10,893 nt of DNA from the NCBI GenBank assembly GCA_002790675.1, contig PFVP01000052.1, positions 1 to 10,893 of the forward strand, written 5' to 3'. Positions within the stretch are counted from its first letter, which is position 1; every line of letters begins with the position of its first letter. This DNA is from Candidatus Moranbacteria bacterium CG_4_9_14_3_um_filter_45_14. GTDB lineage: Bacteria > Patescibacteriota > Minisyncoccia > Moranbacterales > UBA1568. The notes under the pieces were generated by a model. That model had not been told where the DNA came from, did no database searches, and was given only the letters and a program-made list of their open reading frames with translations. Below are positions 9,123 through 10,893 of this stretch, piece after piece. The translations under genes were made by a program, and so were the position numbers.

Positions 9123-9896
9123 TTACTGTAACCTTTTCCAATCGAAATTCCAAGGATCGGTTTTGCGGTCAGGGGCGATGTCACTGTGGCCCACGACAGA
9201 TTTGATGGGATATTTTTTCTTGAGCGATGCAATGAGATTATTCACCGCCCCATACTGTGCGTTCGTGAACTGCCCGGTTTCGGTATTCATCATCTCGATG
9301 CCAATAGAAAAATCATTCACATTCTTCCGATTGTCCGGCATCTTGCTCACCCCGGCATGATAGGCGATATTCTTGTCTTCTACCAGGCGATAGATATTCC
9401 CCTTCCGGTCTATCAGATAGTGTGCAGAGACACCATAATCCGTATATTCTTTGATGACACCACTTACTGAATATGGATCCGAACCATTCAAATCATACGA
9501 GGAATGAAGCACGATCGTATCAATAGTACGCGACTTCGATGGTACAGAAAAACCAGTACTCATCAGCCGATTAATAATACCCGGTTGCTCAATATCCGAT
9601 TCGACTTTCTTCATTTCAACGCTCGGAGTCGGAGCCGAAGTAGGATCATCCGCACTTTTCATCGTCTCCGTAGCCTTTTGTTCTACGAGATTTTTCACAT
9701 CCTCTGATTGTTTCTTCGCCTCTTCATAACGCGAAAGTTCTTGTGTGATATCGGGCAACACCGTATCATTGGTCAATGATATCCGCGAACTCGATGAACC
9801 AAAAAAGAAATACCCTGCTCCGAGTATCATAAGAAGCACTGTAACCAGTAGTCCGATGAGTCCCATATATACAGTATACACCCTGTATGATTTCAT
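9123..9896 (-). CDS. Membrane-anchored N-acetylmuramoyl-L-alanine amidase (Amidase_2), 257 aa
   Basis: This zinc amidase should cut the bond between N-acetylmuramic acid and L-alanine in peptidoglycan. After MKSYRVYTVY there is one membrane segment (about residues 11-33), then a charged helical stretch (50-80), a T/P/S-rich linker (83-95) and the catalytic domain (about 122-257). Zinc ligands by comparison with AmpD and PGRP are H131 (IVLHSSYD), H237 (VVGHSDIAP) and D247 (KTDPW). The likely catalytic residues are E201 (SIGIEMMN) and K245. AHYLIDRKGNIYRLV (158-172) and AYHAG (178-182) are typical of the family. The domain would lie outside the membrane, fitting cell-wall remodelling or cleavage of foreign wall. 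ATG at 9896 is preferred because it puts a short basic tail before the membrane segment; an in-frame TTG at 9908 adds four residues. Neither has a clear ribosome binding site. It is first in an operon with the TsaB-like gene. Confidence 0.92.
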   Translation of the reverse strand: MKSYRVYTVYMGLIGLLVTVLLMILGAGYFFFGSSSSRISLTNDTVLPDITQELSRYEEAKKQSEDVKNLVEQKATETMKSADDPTSAPTPSVEMKKVESDIEQPGIINRLMSTGFSVPSKSRTIDTIVLHSSYDLNGSDPYSVSGVIKEYTDYGVSAHYLIDRKGNIYRLVEDKNIAYHAGVSKMPDNRKNVNDFSIGIEMMNTETGQFTNAQYGAVNNLIASLKKKYPIKSVVGHSDIAPDRKTDPWNFDWKRLQ

Positions 9897-9925
9897 AAAA
9901 GGAAACAAATTCTTTCGCTATCGAA

Positions 9926-10072
9926 GGTGTTGTTCGCAAGCAACCTTTCCGAGAACCAGTTGTTTTCCCAGCGAGAAAACCTCTTACATGAATTTTTTTC
10001 GATCCGTCGGGGCGACAGCACCGTGCTCGAAAAAACTTCAAGCTTCTCGGCAAGATTCTTGCGAACAACACC
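9926..10072. repeat. 147-bp nested inverted-repeat block upstream of the amidase
   Basis: GGTGTTGTTCGCAAG (9926-9940) and its exact reverse complement (10058-10072) form perfect 15-bp ends around 117 bases. Nested inside are CCGAGAA/TTCTCGG (9949-9955 with about 10043-10049), TTTTTTCGA/TCGAAAAAA (9 bp, around 9994-10002 with 10027-10035), a GTTTTC/GAAAAC hairpin (about 9962-9980) and a small GTCG/CGAC hairpin near the tip. Read on the minus strand this is a long rod with an internal loop and a central bubble carrying a hairpin on its 3' side. A weak promoter-like pair on the minus strand (TTGAAC 10105-10100, 18 bases, TAGGCT 10081-10076) would start transcription at the edge of the block. It may be the amidase leader, a free structured RNA or a miniature inverted-repeat element. 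No target-site duplication is obvious. Confidence 0.6.
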
Positions 10073-10102
10073 ATCAGCCTACTTTCGCGCACTCGCTCTG
10101 TT

Positions 10103-10134
10103 CAAAACAAAAAACCCGCCTCATTGGCGGGTTT
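10103..10134 (-). terminator. Intrinsic terminator of the YqjE/YqjD-like operon
   Basis: AAACCCGCC and GGCGGGTTT form a perfect 9-bp stem with a 5-base loop (10134-10112). On the minus strand TTTGTTTTG follows. It lies 19 bases after the stop of the 10154-10429 gene. The A-rich other flank might allow weak use from the plus strand. Confidence 0.88.
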
Positions 10135-10153
10135 CGTAATGAATCTCAATACA

Positions 10154-10429
10154 CTATTTCTTCTTTCCTTTCTTTGCAATGCTTTTTCCACTCTTCATCA
10201 AGAGAGCAACGGCTGTCCCAAGAGCCACTCCGATACCCGCTACGATAGCGGCGGCCTTCTCTGGATTCTTCTTAGCAAAACTCTCTGCTGTTCTATATGT
10301 ATCTTCGAGATGTTTCTTCGCCTTTGCCAATTCTTTTTCGACCAAAACTTGTGTCTTGTCCATCTGTGTCATCACTTTTTCTTTCACGACCTCTGCTACT
10401 CCCGCTACGTTTGATTGTTTCTTCGCCAT
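10154..10429 (-). CDS. DUF883/YqjD-like small membrane protein, 91 aa
   Basis: The protein has a soluble amphipathic helical part (residues 8-50, rich in K, E and A), then FAKKNPEKAAAIVAGIGVAL and GTAVALLM (51-78), a single membrane segment with small residues spaced for helix packing (G65, G67, G71), and a very basic tail ending GKKGKKK-like. The run K-N-P-E-K-A-A-A-I-V-A-G-I-G recalls the N-P-x-x-A-x-x-x-A-x-G-x-G signature of the DUF883/ElaB/YqjD group and of YtxH-like proteins. Some E. coli members of that group are inner-membrane proteins that bind ribosomes in stationary phase; whether that holds here is unknown. It lies 24 bases after the holin-like gene, which mirrors the E. coli yqjD/yqjE neighbourhood. 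The start is the ATG at 10429; an AGAG lies almost directly against it. Confidence 0.75.
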   Translation of the reverse strand: MAKKQSNVAGVAEVVKEKVMTQMDKTQVLVEKELAKAKKHLEDTYRTAESFAKKNPEKAAAIVAGIGVALGTAVALLMKSGKSIAKKGKKK

Positions 10430-10453
10430 ACTCTTTTTGATTAAATTATTTTA

Positions 10454-10780
10454 TTATTTACGATCGAGCGCATACACACCAAAAACGATGATGAGAATGA
10501 ATATCCCCATAATAGCCTCGCCTGACCCGGGAATGTGATACACTGCGCTCAAAAGCTGAGCAAACCCGATCAGGAGGAATATGATGCCGACAAAACCGAA
10601 ACAAATGAGGAATACTTGTTGTGTCAGCTTCTGCGTGAATCGTTGTATCGACTGCTCCACACTCGTGAGTGCTCCATCGATGAGAGATTGTACGCTCCGA
10701 ACGACGCCATCCATAAGCAACCCGGTGAGACTGCCCTCTGCTGTTTCTTTTTTTGTATGCGTCGTTTTTTTCTCTGGCAT
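10454..10780 (-). CDS. Holin-like / YqjE-like two-helix membrane protein, 108 aa
   Basis: The protein has a charged, threonine-rich N-terminus (1-17), an amphipathic helix (about 18-52, LLMDGVVRSVQSLIDGAL onward), and two membrane segments (about 55-79, FLICFGFVGIIFLLIGFAQL; and 88-105, EAIMGIFILIIVFGVYAL) joined by the short loop YHIPGSG, ending in DRK. This is the layout of the DUF1469/YqjE 'phage holin superfamily III-like' proteins, which are mostly cellular rather than phage proteins. It is the first gene of an operon with the DUF883-like gene. A purine-rich stretch (GGAGAAGAAG) precedes the ATG at 10780, though the GGAG lies about 14 bases away. There are no phage genes nearby, so a lysis role is not supported. 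Confidence 0.75.
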   Translation of the reverse strand: MPEKKTTHTKKETAEGSLTGLLMDGVVRSVQSLIDGALTSVEQSIQRFTQKLTQQVFLICFGFVGIIFLLIGFAQLLSAVYHIPGSGEAIMGIFILIIVFGVYALDRK

Positions 10781-10798
10781 ATTTTTTTCTTCTTCTCC

Positions 10799-10809
10799 AT
10801 ACTAGCACA
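10799..10809 (-). promoter_or_regulatory. Possible extended -10 promoter of the holin-like operon
   Basis: On the minus strand TGC directly precedes TAGTAT (10804-10799), an extended -10 form with four of six consensus bases. No good -35 lies at the right distance. Transcription would start about 10-15 bases before the ATG. The stretch 10810-10893 shows no gene that I can support. Confidence 0.3.
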
Positions 10810-10893
10810 AAAAAGGACAGACGAAAACCCTACATTTTCCCTTAAGACGTAATTTCTTCTATTTGATTCAATAGCCGAAAGAATTTTTTGTTG

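Noticed and set aside
9926..10072. Identification of the nested-repeat block as 6S RNA
   Set aside because: The shape is suggestive and a short GTTCGCAAG run resembles the E. coli 6S 5' arm, but the block is shorter and the central bubble does not match clearly. A covariance search is needed, so it is reported only as a structured block.
9766..10092. Minus-strand 108-aa basic frame over the inverted-repeat block
   Set aside because: It overlaps the amidase N-terminus in another frame and is made of inverted-repeat sequence. There is no sign of a real protein family.
10454..10780. Prophage lysis gene (holin)
   Set aside because: The holin-like label is a family name. No phage structural or endolysin genes are nearby, and the amidase is a separate unit with a membrane anchor.

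Overview
The window comes from a compact bacterial genome of intermediate GC, and every gene I can support is on the minus strand. The best guess for the organism is a member of the Candidate Phyla Radiation (Patescibacteria, Parcubacteria-like). Evidence: rpoB-rpoC stands alone with its own promoter instead of following rplJ-rplL; beta and beta' are short (1135 and 1196 aa) and lack the large proteobacterial insertions; the neighbours are small, lineage-specific membrane proteins; and one neighbour looks like a reduced TsaB. This placement is inference from gene content. rpoB and rpoC are intact under the standard code, so UGA recoding is not supported.

Layout in transcription order (right to left). 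10780-10154: a two-gene operon of small membrane proteins, a holin-like/YqjE-like protein and a DUF883/YqjD-like protein, ended by a strong intrinsic terminator. 10072-9926: a 147-nt block of nested inverted repeats with perfect 15-bp ends. 9896-8834: a membrane-anchored N-acetylmuramoyl-L-alanine amidase and a 93-aa TsaB-like protein, 7 bases apart. 8833-8514: about 320 nt without a gene, holding a good promoter (TTTACG-17-TATACT), a GC-rich hairpin, a possible short RNA with a weak terminator, and the main rpoBC promoter (TTGACA-17-TATTAT). 8513-8224: a leader of about 290 nt with several hairpins, including a continuous 19-pair stem whose three G.U pairs form only in minus-strand RNA. 8223-1177: rpoB and rpoC. 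1176-1001: a 3' untranslated region with a second inverted-repeat block (perfect 14-bp arms) and the rpoC terminator. 924-307: a secreted or membrane-anchored protein of unknown function with its own promoter and terminator. 180-4: a 58-aa AbrB/MazE-type DNA-binding protein at the window edge.

The core function is transcription (RNA polymerase beta and beta'). The flanking genes concern the cell envelope (amidase, holin-like and DUF883-like proteins, anchored ectodomain protein), possibly tRNA modification (TsaB-like), and local regulation (AbrB-like). The most interesting material is non-coding: the structured rpoBC leader, the two long inverted-repeat blocks and the possible small RNA. Start codons generally lack a well-spaced Shine-Dalgarno sequence, so several starts rest on homology or on the position of the first membrane segment.
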